Notes: a model not told the origin generated them from the letters alone. Positions 10,716-22,591 are shown, numbered from the stretch's first letter. The stretch is 64,000 bases of DNA from Galeruca laticollis (GCA_963921935.1 OY998181.1:139895423-139959422), one strand, 5' to 3'. Numbers and translations: made by a program.

Positions 10716-11635
10716 TTAACGCTATGGAAAACTGGATAAGATTATGTAATACATAGGATCAAAACTTTCTAAATTCTATCGAAATATTTTCCTAAACAAT
10801 CAACAATTAGTAACTGAATAACAGGATGATGTAAGGCACAGTATCAAAACAATAATCATATATTAACTTATAAATTGTAAGTTAACGCTATGAGCAATGA
10901 TCATTGTAACCCACTAAATTCCTTCGAAATATTTTTCCTAAACAATGTAAGAGTATTAACTGAATGACAAGATGATGTAAAGCACGGTATCAAAACAACA
11001 ATAATCATATATTAACTTATAAATTCTAAGTTAATGCTATCAGCAATGATTATTGTAACCCACTAAATTTCATCGAAATAATTTTCCTAAACAATGGAGT
11101 TGTAACTGAATGACAAGATGATGTAAGACACGGTATCAAAACAACAATAATCATATATTAACTTATAAATTGTAAGTTAACGCTATGAGCAATGATCATT
11201 GTAACCCACTAAATTCCTTCGAAATATTTTTCCTAAACAATGGAAGAGGAGTAACTGAATGACAAGATGATATAAAGCAAAGTATCAAAATAACAATAAT
11301 CATATATTAACTTATAAATTCTAAGTTAATGCTATGAGCAATGATTATTGTAACCCACTAAATTTCATCGAAATAATTTTCCTAAACAATGGAGTAGTAA
11401 CTGAATGACAAGATGATGTAAGACACGGTATCAAAACAACAATAATCATATATTAACTTATAAATTTTAAGTTAACGCTATGAGCAATGATTATTGTTAC
11501 CAACCAAATTCCATCTAAATATTTTCTCCCAAACAGTGGAAGAATAGAAACTCAATGACAGGATGATGTGAAGCTCAATGTCAAAAGAACAATAATAATA
11601 TATTAACTTGTGAGTCATAAGTTAAATTTTAGAAA
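10713..11635 (+). repeat. Tandem array, ~146-166 bp unit, six units with dimeric order
   Basis: Units start with aagttaa(c/t)gctat at 10713, 10879, 11028, 11174, 11323 and 11469, with a partial unit from 11619. Units 2 and 4 are alike (gatcattg, ccttcgaaatattttt), and units 3 and 5 are alike (gattattg, ttcatcgaaataatttt), so the array repeats as a dimer of about 295 bp. Each boundary contains ttaactta and taagttaa as an inverted pair around a 7-base AT spacer. There is no coding potential. This is a small minisatellite or satellite array with higher-order structure. Confidence 0.9.
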
Positions 11636-12044
11636 GCACCGATGTTACCAATAATTTTAATTTTAGATATCCTCTACCCAAATGTACAGCTTCCATTTAT
11701 TCTGCTGAAAGAAATAAACCTAGTATTGGTTCTACGAACAGTTGGTATTTTGAATCAACTTTATAATGTCAATATTTTATTTAATATACTGAGTAACACA
11801 ACAATTAAAAATACTTATAAACAATTTTCACCTAAAATATAACATTTTTTATGCTTCAGTTCTCTCCATCATATTGTGGACATCCTAAAAAAAAGTAACA
11901 ATTAAATAAAAACAAATGTATCAGCATGTTGAATCAAATAATATATCTAAATAAATTACGTCTCAATGAAAATAGTACATATTAAAAATACAATAATGGC
12001 TAATACCAATTGTAATAATTAAAAAAAAACGGTTTTAATGATAA
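11636..12044. other. AT-rich non-coding stretch
   Basis: A 66-codon open frame at 11642-11842 has no motif I recognise and is probably chance. I see nothing else here. Confidence 0.4.
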
Positions 12045-12500
12045 CTAAATTTCTCCAAAAATGATATGTAACTTGTGTCATTATGACGATATTTCGTAAT
12101 ATCGAAATAATTGTCAATTTTTTAGAATTTCTATAATTTTTCCATTATATTGTTGAATTATTTAGAAACAGTTTAATTTATGACTGTGACCAAAAATGTG
12201 ATACGTCTAGGTTTATGGGACCCGTTGTACTGGCTCTGGCGAGCTGAAAATCAATAGGGTTTATCTGTGAGACACCCTCAACAATATCCAATCATAAAAT
12301 TGGTCACTTTTATACAATCCGAAGGCAGGCAGTATCATGCTAACAAACCGAAGTTTCTCCAAAAATGAAGAATATCTGGATTTATAGGATCTATTGTACT
12401 GGCTCTGGTGGTGAACTTAAAATCAATAGAGTTCATCTGTGAGATGCTCTGAACATTGCCAAATCATAAAATTGCTTGTATGTACTCCAGATGATGTAAG
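12045..12500 (+). repeat. Satellite-like monomers of ~170 bp, interrupted by repeat R
   Basis: The monomer runs through tctccaaaaatga, ggatttatagga, gtactggctctgg, tgaaaatcaatag, catctgtgagat and atcataaaattg. About two monomers are present. The same unit, about 2.5 copies, lies at 41041-41480 inside the MULE element. The first monomer is split after tctccaaaaatga by an R fragment and resumes as gaccaaaaatgtg near 12186. Confidence 0.8.
12062..12185 (-). repeat. Dispersed repeat R, copy b (partial)
   Basis: Read on the minus strand this is the middle of R: the aattccacaatat-like block, attctaaaaaattgacaat, and a gtcat..gaca..agttac end. It is inserted in a satellite-like monomer. Both R ends are missing. 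Confidence 0.65.
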
Positions 12501-12849
12501 GGGCGAAGGTAGAGTAGAAAATACCAGCCCAAAAGTCAAGCTCAGCTGCTCATGTGAAGACCTATGTCATCCAGTGCACCCTGCTACAAACTGACCACCG
12601 AACGACTGTCAGAATAAGCAGTTACCACTTGCTGACCAACAGCTTCGGGTGGAAGAGTTGGCAAGTGAAAGGCGAAGGATCTATTGACTAGTCAACAGCA
12701 TAAAGATGGAGAAGACAAGGAGAAAATACTACATTAAAGATTCCTCACGGATATCACGATCAAGACTGTATAATGCATAAAACACCTGTGAATAACTAAA
12801 TAACACAGTCAAAAGAAATAGAAGAACATCCGAGAAGGTATTGAGAATT

Positions 12850-13180
12850 GGTGGTATGTTAGGAGTATGTACGAGCCAGGAAAAATGCATAATGTAATAC
12901 AAGAAATGTAAAGATTAGATATCAATATTTTAGGTATCAGCGAGGCAAGATGTTCAAATTCTGACAACTTTTAAACGACTAGCGGTATATCTCTCCGGAA
13001 ATGATGTTTCGCAGAAACGGTGTCGCGGTTTTCGTATCTAAGAATATGGTGTGGTTTTCATATCTAAGAATAAGGTGCGGTCTGTCATTAACTTTACTCC
13101 AGTGTCAGATCGTATTTTGTTTCTCCAGTTACAGACAAAAACATATAAACTTAATATTATTCAGATATATGTTCCCACTA
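12850..13180 (+). pseudogene. LINE endonuclease, first part (same element as 14758, 16821, 17296)
   Basis: In broken frames this reads as the start of an APE-type LINE endonuclease: VRSMYEPGKMHNVIQEM, LDINILGISEARC, RNGVAVFVSKN and the IYVPT block. Such insect ORFs are often labelled craniofacial development protein 2-like. The LINE is cut at the TA at 13179-13180 by a foldback element, and its coding sense resumes at about 14758. Bases 12500-12850 probably hold its 5' region but show no clear motif. Confidence 0.65.
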
Positions 13181-14755
13181 GGCCAAGCTACATAGATTTG
13201 GAGTGAGCATTAGATGAAAACCAGCTGCCCCATTGTTTACAGAATAGTTTCATATGATATAGTGAGATATTTTTCACTCGACTTCATTATTCATAACTTT
13301 ATCAACAATTTTATGCAAAAAATCGCTTTTTTGCTTATAAAATTAAAACTGTCAGGGTAATAGGGATGTCGTTAATATAGAAATTGTAGAGAATAGGAAC
13401 ACGAAGAAAATGAGAGGTAGAACAACTCTATCGGATCGTTAATTTAGGAGAAAATCGAGAAGAAACGGCCAATGTGCAGTTGTGTCAAAAATCCATAGCC
13501 CGGTTATTTTTTTAATTGTGGCGTAGATCTTCCGGCCAGTATTAGTTTTTAATATAAGGTTTCTATGTGCAAAAAGCTATTTGGATTTTTTACTACGCAA
13601 TTTTCCAGCAGGCCCAAATGCCACATGTATGGTCCGATTTCAATTTACAAAAACGATTTCGAAAGTAGAATTCTCATAATTCAAAACGTTCATCCTGGTT
13701 ATGCATTAAATCGCTGAGAAATATGTTAGAAACGAAGCTGAACATCACGAGAAATGGTTGAACGCGGGAGAGTAGTTAAAGAGTGGGCAACATCAGCAGG
13801 CATGGATAAGCATGTATATAGTTATTACCAGATAAACGATTAATTTTCGCAAAATTAAACCTAACTTTAGTTATAGGCGGTGACATAATTTTAAATAAAA
13901 TTTGGTCTAAATTATAAAAAACACCTCAAAGAAACCATAAAAATACCCATTTTTAGAGAACTGCTTAAGATTATATTTATGTGTCATTTTCAAGTAGACA
14001 AGTATAGGAATTAATCGATTCATTTTCGATTAATCGAGTTAATGTATATCATTTGATTAATTGTTGAATTGTTATAAAATAATTGATTATTTTTCAATCT
14101 CAATTAATCGTTGTCAAGTATATAGTAATACTGTTGCGCCGCGCATATTTCATTATCTTTTGATTTGAATATCTCAGCAACAAATAAGAATATCGCAATG
14201 CCAAGATGAACGTTTTGAAGTATGAAAATTCTATTTCGAAATCGTGTTTGTGAATTGAAATCGGACCATACCTGTCGCATTCAGGTCAACTGGAAAATTG
14301 CATAGTAAAAAATTCAAATGGTCACAGACCGAAATGTATGCAACGGACAGAGCCTGGTTGTTGCACATATAAAGTTTATATTAAAAACTAATAATGGCCG
14401 GACGATCTACGCTGCAACTAAAAAAATAACAGTTATGGATTTTTGAAAAAACTGGACTTTGGCCGGTTTTTCCCGATTTTCTCCTAAACTAACGGTCCGA
14501 TCGAGTTGTTCTATATCTCATTTTCTTCGTGTTTTTATTCATTACAATTTCTCTCTCTCTAGACCATCATAATCACCTTAAGTTTTGATTTTATAAGTAA
14601 AAAACTTGAAAAAAGCAATTTTTTGTTAATAACAAAGTCATGAATAATAAAGTTGAGTGAAAAACATCTCACTACACCATATGAAACTATTCTCCAAACA
14701 ATGGCGCAATTGGTTTTCTTCTAACACGTTTTACATGAAAAAATCTCTGTAGGCC
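13181..14755. mobile_element. Foldback/Tc1-mariner-like element with ~550 bp TIRs
   Basis: Left arm 13181-13735 and right arm 14160-14755 are inverted copies (for example tggtccgatttcaatt and its complement aattgaaatcggacca, or gtttcatatgat and its complement). The termini read ggcc(t)a and are flanked by TA on both sides, fitting a TA target duplication. The centre (13750-14150) is AT-rich, with repeated gattaatcg-like words and no ORF. It sits inside a LINE whose coding sense continues on both sides, so it is an insertion without coding capacity. Confidence 0.75.
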
Positions 14756-14757
14756 TA

Positions 14758-15000
14758 TAATACCGAAGATAAGTCCGAACAATTTTACGAACCAAATCAA
14801 TCAAGTAATAAAATCGATTACGCCACGAGACACGACAATGATTCTCGGAGATTTTAAAATGGAAAAGAAAAAAGCAGCAAACAAGTAGGTGGATATGGAC
14901 TTGTTACAAGAAATGAACAAGGTGGCGAATTGCTCCAATTCTGCCAGAAAAATAATATAGTATCCAACACAAATATTCAAGATCGCCAGATTTGTAGATG
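14758..15000 (+). pseudogene. LINE endonuclease, second part
   Basis: The LINE resumes with NTEDKSEQFYEP, then MILGDF (the GDFN active-site block of APE endonucleases), GGYGLVTRNEQGGELLQFC and NNIVSNTNIQ. Frames shift several times. The copia element interrupts it at about 15000; the next LINE block starts at about 16821. Confidence 0.65.
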
Positions 15001-16828
15001 TGATCTCTCTGTGTAATATTTTTTGTTTTTAAGTTTTGACAATAAAATTAATTTTGCAGTTTACGCTTCCGAATAGTATTTCATTAGTAAAAATAAGCTG
15101 TTCTTCCATTTAAAAATCATTAGGTTATGGGCCCAAGAGTTGTTTAAAACAGACTGTAAAAAGTGAAGCGAAAACATAAGGCTGCAGTAAAACCATACAG
15201 TAATGGAATCGTCCTCTGACAATTCAAGATTTGTAATTGCCAAATTGAATAACAGTAATTATCAACCATGGAAAATCAAAATGAAGATGATGTTGATTAG
15301 AGAGCAAGAAAACGACAGTGAAAAAGGTAGAGAAACTGCATTGAAGACATATAACAAGCAGAAGAAATAGACAGAAAGTAGATTCGATAAAAAATGTTTC
15401 ATCTGTAAAAGGAAGGGTCATATTCAGAAAGACTGTTATTTCCGTAAAAAGAATATTCAAAGAAGCAATGAAAAGACTCAAAAAAATGATAAAATTGCAG
15501 AGTGCAGTAGAAGAATTCTGTTTTTGTGAAGGTGACCGGAGTTCGAACGAATGGTACATCGTTTCTGGAGCTTTTAATCATATGACAAGGAACAAAAATT
15601 TCTTCGTCAACCTCCGATGTGCTGATGGAAATAAAATTTTTGTTGCAAATGGTCAAAAAAATGGCATGTTCAGGAATTGGAGATGGATACCTTAAATGTC
15701 AAAATGTTCATGTCACTTACGTTTTATATGTACCTCAATTACGAAGTAATCTATTATCAGTGAAGAGACTAACAGAAAAAGGATTAAACGTTGTTTTTGA
15801 TCAACAACATTGTTCAGTAAAAATGGGCGAGAAAAATATTGCTATGGAAATAATTGAGAATGGTATTTACAGATGAGCGAGCAAATATAACAACACAAAG
15901 TCGACATGAAAATTGTATTCACGCATGGCATAAACGACTAGGTCATAAAAATCCGTTCGATATCAAAAGACTTGTGTAACATGATCTAGCCTCAGGAATA
16001 AAAATCGAATATTGCAATGAAATTATGAATTGTGTGAGTTGCATAAAAGGAAACCATTTTTGAAGAATTGTGACAAACGATCATATCAATGTCTAGATTT
16101 GATACATTCTGATGTTTGTGGTCCGATGAAAACAGAAACCCCAGGAAAGAAACGCTATTTTTTGACATTTATTGATGACCACTCCCGTTATACCATATTA
16201 TACCTCCTACATTCCAAAGATGAAGTATTTCAGAAATTTGAAGAATTCGTTGCTCTTGTTGAAAATAAATTCGGAGTGTTTCCCAGAATGTTCAGATTTG
16301 ATAATGAAGGAGAGTATTGTGGATCAGCAGTTCAAGGTTTTCTGAAGAAGAAAGGTATCTCCTTTCGAATTACAGTTCCGTATTCGCCCGAACAAAATGG
16401 CATAGCAGAACGTAAAAATCGAACCTTATGCGAAGCAGCAAGGTGTATGTTGTTTGATGCAGGATTGCTGAATAAATATTGGGGTGAAGCAATTGCCGCA
16501 GCGAATTATCTTCAAAATCTCCTTCTTACAAAAGATATCGAATGTACTCCATATGAACTGTAGAACTCAGAAAAACCAAGATTGGGTCATCTCAGAGCTT
16601 TCGGCAGTGTGGCCTATACCTATGTTCCTAAAGAAACAAGAACAAAATGGGATGCTCGAGCACAAGCTTTTGGTAGGATATAATGAAACTTCCAATGGTT
16701 ATAGAGTTTTGAACCCAGAAACCAATAAAATAATAATAAATAGAACTATAAAATTCTTCGAAGATAAAAACTACACTGATATGAAATCTGAATCTATCAA
16801 AATCTTGGATGAAACAGGAGACTTATAA
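14996..16828 (+). mobile_element. Ty1/copia retrotransposon, 5' LTR remnant to integrase
   Basis: A candidate short 5' LTR (14996-15120, tg...ca) is followed by ttatgggccca at about 15126, reminiscent of an initiator-methionine primer site (inference). Gag and pol coding follows to 16828. Then the interrupted LINE resumes directly, so the RT, RNase H and 3' LTR are missing. The element inserted into the LINE endonuclease and later lost its 3' part. Confidence 0.65.
15204..16828 (+). pseudogene. copia gag-pol: gag, broken protease, integrase
   Basis: The frame starts MESSSDN at 15204 with the copia gag signature (KLNNSNYQPWKIKMKMMLIRE). It then jumps over most of gag to a CCHC knuckle, CFICKRKGHIQKDC. 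The protease motif reads WYIVSGAFNHMT, so the active-site Asp of DSGA is Val. Downstream are VLYVPQLRSNLLSV, the integrase zinc motif (HKRLGHKNP, CVSC) and the integrase core in the open frame 16030-16563: HSDVCGPM (D), RFDNEGEYCG (D) and PEQNGIAERKNRT (E). A stop at 16561 and a frameshift precede the C-terminal integrase region (GYRVLNPETNKIII). The copy cannot be functional. Confidence 0.8.
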
Positions 16829-17110
16829 ATGGAAATCTCTGCAAGACAATAATAAAAAAATAATTAGAAACTAGATAGACTTCATATTGATAAACGAGCG
16901 ATATAGAAACTCTATAAAATCTGTTAAGGCTTACCCATGTGCAGATGTCTATTCAGATCAAAACCTTTAGAAATCAAGTGGGAAACGCAAAGAACTGTCA
17001 ACAGTAATCGAAAAATACTCCTCGCAAAAGAAAAATATCAAAATATGGCTAACACAGATGAAAAATATAAAAACATAAAAACCGTGATGATAAGACCTGC
17101 AAAGTCTATT
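16821..17110 (+). pseudogene. LINE endonuclease end, third part
   Basis: The LINE resumes with YKWKSLQ, then QIDFILINERYRNSIKSVK and ADVYSDQNLLEIK, the SDH-type end of an APE endonuclease (SDQ here). This continues exactly where the copy left off at about 15000, showing that copia is inserted. Some 185 bases of unclear origin (17110-17295, locally GC-rich with gcggatgccgccatt) precede the RT part. Confidence 0.65.
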
Positions 17111-17295
17111 CTGATTAATCCATTCGCTGCGGATGCCGCCATTTGCCGGCGTACGCCACTCTCACTTTGTGCTGATGACGCCATTTGGCGCTAAGTGTAC
17201 GATTGCATTCAATTCATCAGAATCAGAAAGCAGAGGTATGAGTGGAATGCAAGACTGAAGAAATTGAAATGAAGGGGGGGTGCGAGATAAGGATG

Positions 17296-18005
17296 TATAC
17301 TCTCACCGACATTGCTTAACCTCTACTCTGAAGAAATAATTAATAGAGCACTTCCTGACCAATCCATCGGCATTAAAACAAATGGTGTCTTAATAAATAA
17401 TCTGAGACACGCCGATGACGCAGTTCTTGTCGCAGAAATACTAGACGATCTCCAAACAATAATCATCAGAACAGTGTTCAGTGAAGAATATGGATTATCA
17501 TTTTAAACATAAGAAAAACAAAAATTATGGTAATATTTAAATCAAAACAAAATCCCCCAAATTTACGTATACATAATCAAACCGAACGAGAGAGCAAATA
17601 CAACTATCTAGGTACTGCCATCAACAAAAACAACGATAGCTCTGAAGAAGTAAAAATAAGAATAGAAAAAGCCAGAGCCGTATTCACTAGAAGGAAGCGA
17701 TACTTATGTGGACGAGATCTGAGTTGAAATAAAAGTTTGTCTCACGAGATGTTATGTGCTGTCAGTTCTGTTTTATGGGATGGAGACATGAACCCTGAAA
17801 AAGATCAATATTAATAAAGTGGTGGCCTTTGAACTATGGATTTATCGCAGGATGTTAAGGATATCATTGGCGGAAAAGGATGAATGAAGACAAAGAAATC
17901 ATATTGACAATTAAAGATCGAAAATTGCGATTCCTGATATACATTACGAGAGGTGGAAGATACCAATTGCTACAAATACAAAGAGCGAAGGATACAGACA
18001 TCTAA
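17296..18005 (+). pseudogene. LINE reverse transcriptase C-terminal part
   Basis: LFNLYSEEIINRAL is followed by INNLRHADDAVLVAE (the YADD box, Tyr replaced by His), a thumb region with YNYLGTAINK, VRIEKAR-like words, LSVLFYGMET and WIYRRMLRI-like sequence, and the tail LRFLIYITRGGRYQLLQ, in several frames. These are the palm, thumb and C-terminal end of an arthropod LINE ORF2. The N-terminal fingers of the RT are missing. Clade assignment is not possible from the relic. Confidence 0.65.
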
Positions 18006-18039
18006 TTCTCATAAAAACCATCTCTCACTTTCATTGGGG

Positions 18040-18740
18040 CGCTGATGAAAATTCTATCTTAAAAATATACCTATCTCTTATTCGATCTAAATTAGATTAG
18101 GGCTGGCTTCATTTATATATCTGCCTCTAAAGCACATATAAATGTCTTGAACGCAGTACATAACACAGTCTTTGAAGGAAATGAACCTCTTATGTGGATA
18201 AGATGTTAACAATTATTACTTAATTATGCAGTCTTGGTATCATCCAATCCTGTATACAGTTTGTTCATGACGACCAATAATAACTTAAAGAATACCTCAA
18301 CATTCTGAACAATGAAACATTTATCCATATTTCTAAAGACATTTCCAATCAAAATTGATATTTCTAAAACACTTCCACTACATCTTCCATTAATGCCCCC
18401 ATGGACGAAAAATACTCCTCATATCAACACATCTCCCACAGTTCTGAATAAAAATGAAACATCGAACGTTCACATACCGGCGAACTCTATAGTAAACTTC
18501 AGGCTTTCAAACACATTTCCGCTCCTAATAAAAATGTCTGCATACGTACAGACTCACTCGTCTCTATACACTCTATCAAAGATATCTTCAGTGACCATCT
18601 TCTTGTATAGAATATCCATGATACCTATCAACTCTCCACTTCCCAAAATATAACCGTTACCATTCTATGGATACCATCTCATATTGGTATAATGAGGAAT
18701 GCAATTGCAGATCAACTAGCTAAGAGTGAGACAATTTTGA
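18040..18740 (+). pseudogene. Jockey/I-like LINE: RT end and RNase H relic
   Basis: SWGADENSILKIYLSLIRSKLD near 18040-18100 is the end of a Jockey-type RT. Between 18400 and 18730 lie RNase H landmarks: IRTDSLVSIHSI and ILWIPSHIGIMRNAIADQLAK. The frame is broken repeatedly. It is a different LINE lineage from the one just upstream. Confidence 0.65.
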
Positions 18741-18935
18741 ACAATTATGCAGTTTAGACCATCTATAAGTATAAAAACATGGAACAAAATAAATTGAAGG
18801 GTTCCACAAAACTGAAAAGTAATATTTTAATACAAAAAATGTCCATGGGAAGACAGTATATAATTGCAAATTCTCTTCAAGCGTATATGTGAAAAATGCC
18901 ATTTTTAGCGATTTTCTTACTATTCTCAGAAAACT

Positions 18936-19471
18936 CTCCAACTTGAGAATATTCTCCAAAAGATTATTACCGAGAATTTTACAGCTCTACTTTTGATTGC
19001 TACCAAATTTATTAAGAATAAGAATGACCTTAATGGGGAAAAATTTAATTAAAAATATCCCTGCCAACACATGCAGTGTCAATCACACCAGGTTTTGTTT
19101 ACCTATATATTATATAGGAAAAAAAATATATTTCATCAGGAAAAATGGTGAGGGGTGGTTTTATGTATGGATCTCCTATTATTAGCTTGTAGATGTTGCA
19201 AAACTCCAACTTGAGAATATTCTCCAAAAGATTATTACCGAGAATTTTACAGCTCTACTTTTGATTGCTACCAAATTTATTAAGAATAAGAATGACCTTA
19301 ATGGGGAAAAATTTAATTAAAAATATCCCTGCCAACACATGCAGTGTCAATCACACCAGATTTTGTTTACCTATATATTATATAGGAAAAAAAATATATT
19401 TCATCAGGGAAAATGGTGAGGGGTGGTTTTATGTATGGATCTCCTATTATTAGCTTGTAGATGTTGCAAAA
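18936..19471 (+). repeat. Near-perfect tandem duplication, 2 x 268 bp
   Basis: Bases 18936-19203 and 19204-19471 differ at only about two positions (caccagg/caccaga and caggaaaa/cagggaaa). The unit begins ctccaacttgagaat and ends atgttgcaaaa. The duplicated 62-codon frames inside it are chance. It is a recent local duplication or an assembly duplication. Confidence 0.9.
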
Positions 19472-20065
19472 CATTTCATAGCTGTATAAGGAAAAATACA
19501 AAAAGGAAAAATGTTGTTCGGCGTTAGCTAACATTGGCAACTCATGAACAAACAAACATTAAAAGGAAGCACACAAAACTACATTCTGACAAGACTATCA
19601 AAATTTGCATCAGAACCTTGAACTTTTCATTACCAATTTTATAATACTCTAATTTCAAGTTATTATTGAATTCACATAACCCAATCTATTTATTTATACA
19701 TTATAGTACTTTCTTTACAAATTTAATGTTAAATAGTTCAACGAATAATTTTCATGAACTCTTTGGAAGCATTAAAATTGAAAGAGGACTTGGGATTTTG
19801 TTTATTGAAATGCATTATGACTAGCAGATTGTTCTGACAAATATACCATACTTATAATTACATCTTAGATTAGTTACTGTAAAGAGTACATAAATATATA
19901 GCACGCCTTAAGACTCATTTGAACGAGAATTGAATGAAGCCAAAAAAATTGCCGATTAGATAAATCAAGATTTTTTTATTGGAACAGAGCATACAATACC
20001 TTGAGATATGAAAGGTATGCACAAGCTAGTAATTTAGATAAATGCATTAATAATTTACTTCATGG
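19472..20065. other. AT-rich non-coding stretch
   Basis: I see no coding sense, repeat pair or RNA structure in these 590 bases. Confidence 0.5.
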
Positions 20066-22575
20066 CAGGGTTGGACAAAATCTGATTTTTATGAAAAAAT
20101 CAAAAACCATTGATTTTTTAAAAAAATCAGGATTTATTTGATTTTTTTTTTGTTTCTTTAAATTTGAATATAAAATTTGAACATTTTGATTCTTTGAAAT
20201 TAATGTTAATTATTTTAATATATAAGTCTAAAAATTATAATACAATTTGCGGCTCAAAAGCTTGTGTTTGTTTTCCTTCTGTTCTATACACTCACTATAC
20301 AGTGCCGAGTACTGCCGAGTGAGGCACGAACGCGTTTGTTGTGCTTTTTGCAAGAATATTCCTGTCGAGGCTTGTTTTCCATCTCAACCTATAAATTCAC
20401 GTTGCCCAACAATTTCACGCATTTCGCTAGTTAGGTTAGTTAAGTGATGTGAAAACATATAAATAAAGTAAAATGAGTGGAAGAAAACAGGACCCAATAT
20501 GGCAGTTCTATATTAAGACAACAAATCCAAATAAATTGGGGTGTAGGGCTATTTGTAGAAGTGCAAGAAAGATATTCAAGGGTTAGTCCAAAGACTTAAA
20601 GCACACCACGATGTTTGTAATTATCAAGAGAGGAATACAGGTAATTATTAATTTAATTTTGTTTATATTTAATAAAGATTTTTATTATTAAGCCCGGAAT
20701 GATCGCATGGTTAGATTTTGCTTACCATTTTTTATTTTTTTGTTGATTCTCCAAGCACTTGATATTTTATTTTTGAGATAATTTAGTGAGTTTTGAGACA
20801 TAAATATTAATTATAAGTTAAGTAACATAGTGTGATTTTTAATTATATATTCTGAGATATTTTGAAATATCTTTTAAATATATAGGTCCTACGTATTATA
20901 TTATGAGTAGATACATTTTTGATATATAACAGAATACAACAGGGTAACAAATGTTTCTATGCATTAAAAGACACATTTAAATCAAAGATATTGTCTATAA
21001 ACACAAAAATTAAAATATTCAAGACAGCAATTAGACCAGTCGTACTTTACGCCGCGGAAACCTGGAATTTAACAAAAAAAGAGGAAAACACATTAGAAAT
21101 CTGGAAAAGGAAAATATTATGGAGAATATACGGCCCAATTAAAGAAAATGGAGTATGGAGAATATTAAGAAACTACGAAGTTAATCAAAAATTCAATAGC
21201 CCAATAATAACAAATGAAAATACAGGAAACTAAAAGACAAGGACAAAGAGCAAGGGGACGACCAAAAACTAGATGGTTGGATGGTGTAGAAGAACTTAAA
21301 TAAATTGGAATAAATGACGCGAAGAACAAAGAAGAAGACCGCAAAGAATGGAAAAGAATAGTAGAAGAAGCAACAGACAGACTTCAGAGCAGAAACTAAA
21401 TCACCGAATTCACAAACTGCCTACTGATTTAAAGCAGTAGTATTGGCCAAGCGGCTGGCCACCGCTACCGGAAAAATGAGGCTAGGAATCCCAATAGGGA
21501 GACAATGGACCTTAAGGTCTGAAAGTCAATGAGAAGATAAATTTTTGAGATAATTTTAAAATTTTTTTGATAGATATTATTTTTAACAAAGATAATATAA
21601 TTTTTAAGTATTCATTTATAGATTTTAGGTATATAGGTTAGTTTTTAAATTTTAGGTGAAATCTAACACGTGGCCTTCAATGTAACTTTTTTAACGCAAC
21701 CTTTCCCAGGTTAATTAAATATTATCTTTACTCTTCTATACTTACTTAATTTTTAATTTTTTTCAACTTAAAAAAATAAATTTGCTTTTACATCTCTATT
21801 GAACATTTTCACTTTATTTTAAAATCAATATTTCAATACTATATCAATATATCATGAATTAATCAATTTCAATTATGTTTTTTCTCTTTCCAGAGAGTCG
21901 AATGTCGCTTGACAGTTTTGCTAGCACATCATCTGCCTCAAGTTGTAGTTCAGTCATGACGGATAGTTCATATGATAGAAAAACTGCACCAAAAGTACCA
22001 ACAAGTCCAACAACTTTTGAGCCAGTCCAAAAAAAGGAAGCAATCGAAACTCAGCCTACCATGAGTGGTGTTGTAATGCGGACTTCAACTGCTGAAAAAC
22101 ATAAAGTTGACACACAAATAGCAAAGGCTATTTTTGCTACTAATTCCGACTTCAGATGTATTGAGAATTTAGAGGTGAAAGAAGCCATTCAGTTATTAAT
22201 GCCTGGTTATACACCGCCCTCGAGAAAAACGGTAGCAACAAGTCTTTTGGACGAAATCTATGAAGAGGAAAAAGAAAAATGTTTCTCCTCCCTGTCAGGA
22301 CAGTCCGTAATTATGTCAATTGATGGGTGGTCAAACGTGCACAACGAACCAGTGATATGTGCAACGGTAACCACTGAAGATGGACAAGCCCTCTTATACG
22401 AAACTATAGAAACATCAGGAAATCCATACTTCAGAATATTTAACTCAAAAATAGTTTGTGACCTGATTTCTTCATGTGAATTACAATACAAGTGTACCGT
22501 AAAATCTTTTGTGACAGACAATGCCGCAAATATGACAGAAGAAAAAACGAAAGCAAAAGTCAAGTGTGAAGCCAC
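20066..22575 (+). mobile_element. hAT transposon E1, 3' truncated
   Basis: It starts cagggttggacaaaatctg, like the copy at 32087 (cagggttgggcaaaatctg). Leader, BED-finger exon, inserted LINE tail and DDE region occur in the same order in both copies. E1 keeps the region between the LINE tail and the DDE start that E2 has lost, but ends inside the catalytic domain near 22575 with no right terminus. The flanks of E1 and E2 differ, so these are separate insertions. Confidence 0.75.
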
Positions 22576-22591
22576 ATTTGCTAATAATTAA
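20473..22591 (+). pseudogene. hAT transposase (BED finger plus DUF659-like core), E1
   Basis: The exon at 20473 begins MSGRKQDPIWQFYIKTT and leads into a BED finger broken by a one-base loss (CRAIC, then KKD, AHHDVC in shifted frames). The main open frame 21875-22591 carries a Ser/Thr-rich linker and the hAT core: SLLDEIYEEEKEKC, MSIDGWSNVHNEP (first Asp) and SFVTDNAANM (second Asp). The Glu-containing C-terminal dimerisation part is missing. The intron between the BED exon and the core holds a LINE 3' tail. The protein is related to ZBED-type hAT transposases. Confidence 0.7.
20925..21545 (+). pseudogene. LINE 3' tail captured inside hAT E1
   Basis: The open frame 20919-21233 reads FKTAIRPVVLYAAETW, LEIWKRKILWRIYGPIKENG and continues in other frames with RARGRPKTRWLDG and DRKEWKRIVEEA, the C-terminus of an arthropod LINE ORF2, followed by its 3' UTR to about 21540 (aatgagaaga). 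Compared with the E2 copy, about 65 bases are deleted at a short gaaaat match. A possible target duplication, atttttga(t/g)ata, flanks it. Confidence 0.75.

Noticed and set aside
10713..11635. Regularly repeated array that could suggest a CRISPR
   Set aside because: Units are contiguous 150 bp repeats without unique spacers and the setting is eukaryotic transposon DNA.
15224..15656. Long minus-strand frames opposite copia gag
   Set aside because: They are shadows of the plus-strand copia coding sequence.
18997..19453. Two identical 62-codon frames
   Set aside because: They are created by the 268 bp tandem duplication and show no protein family features.
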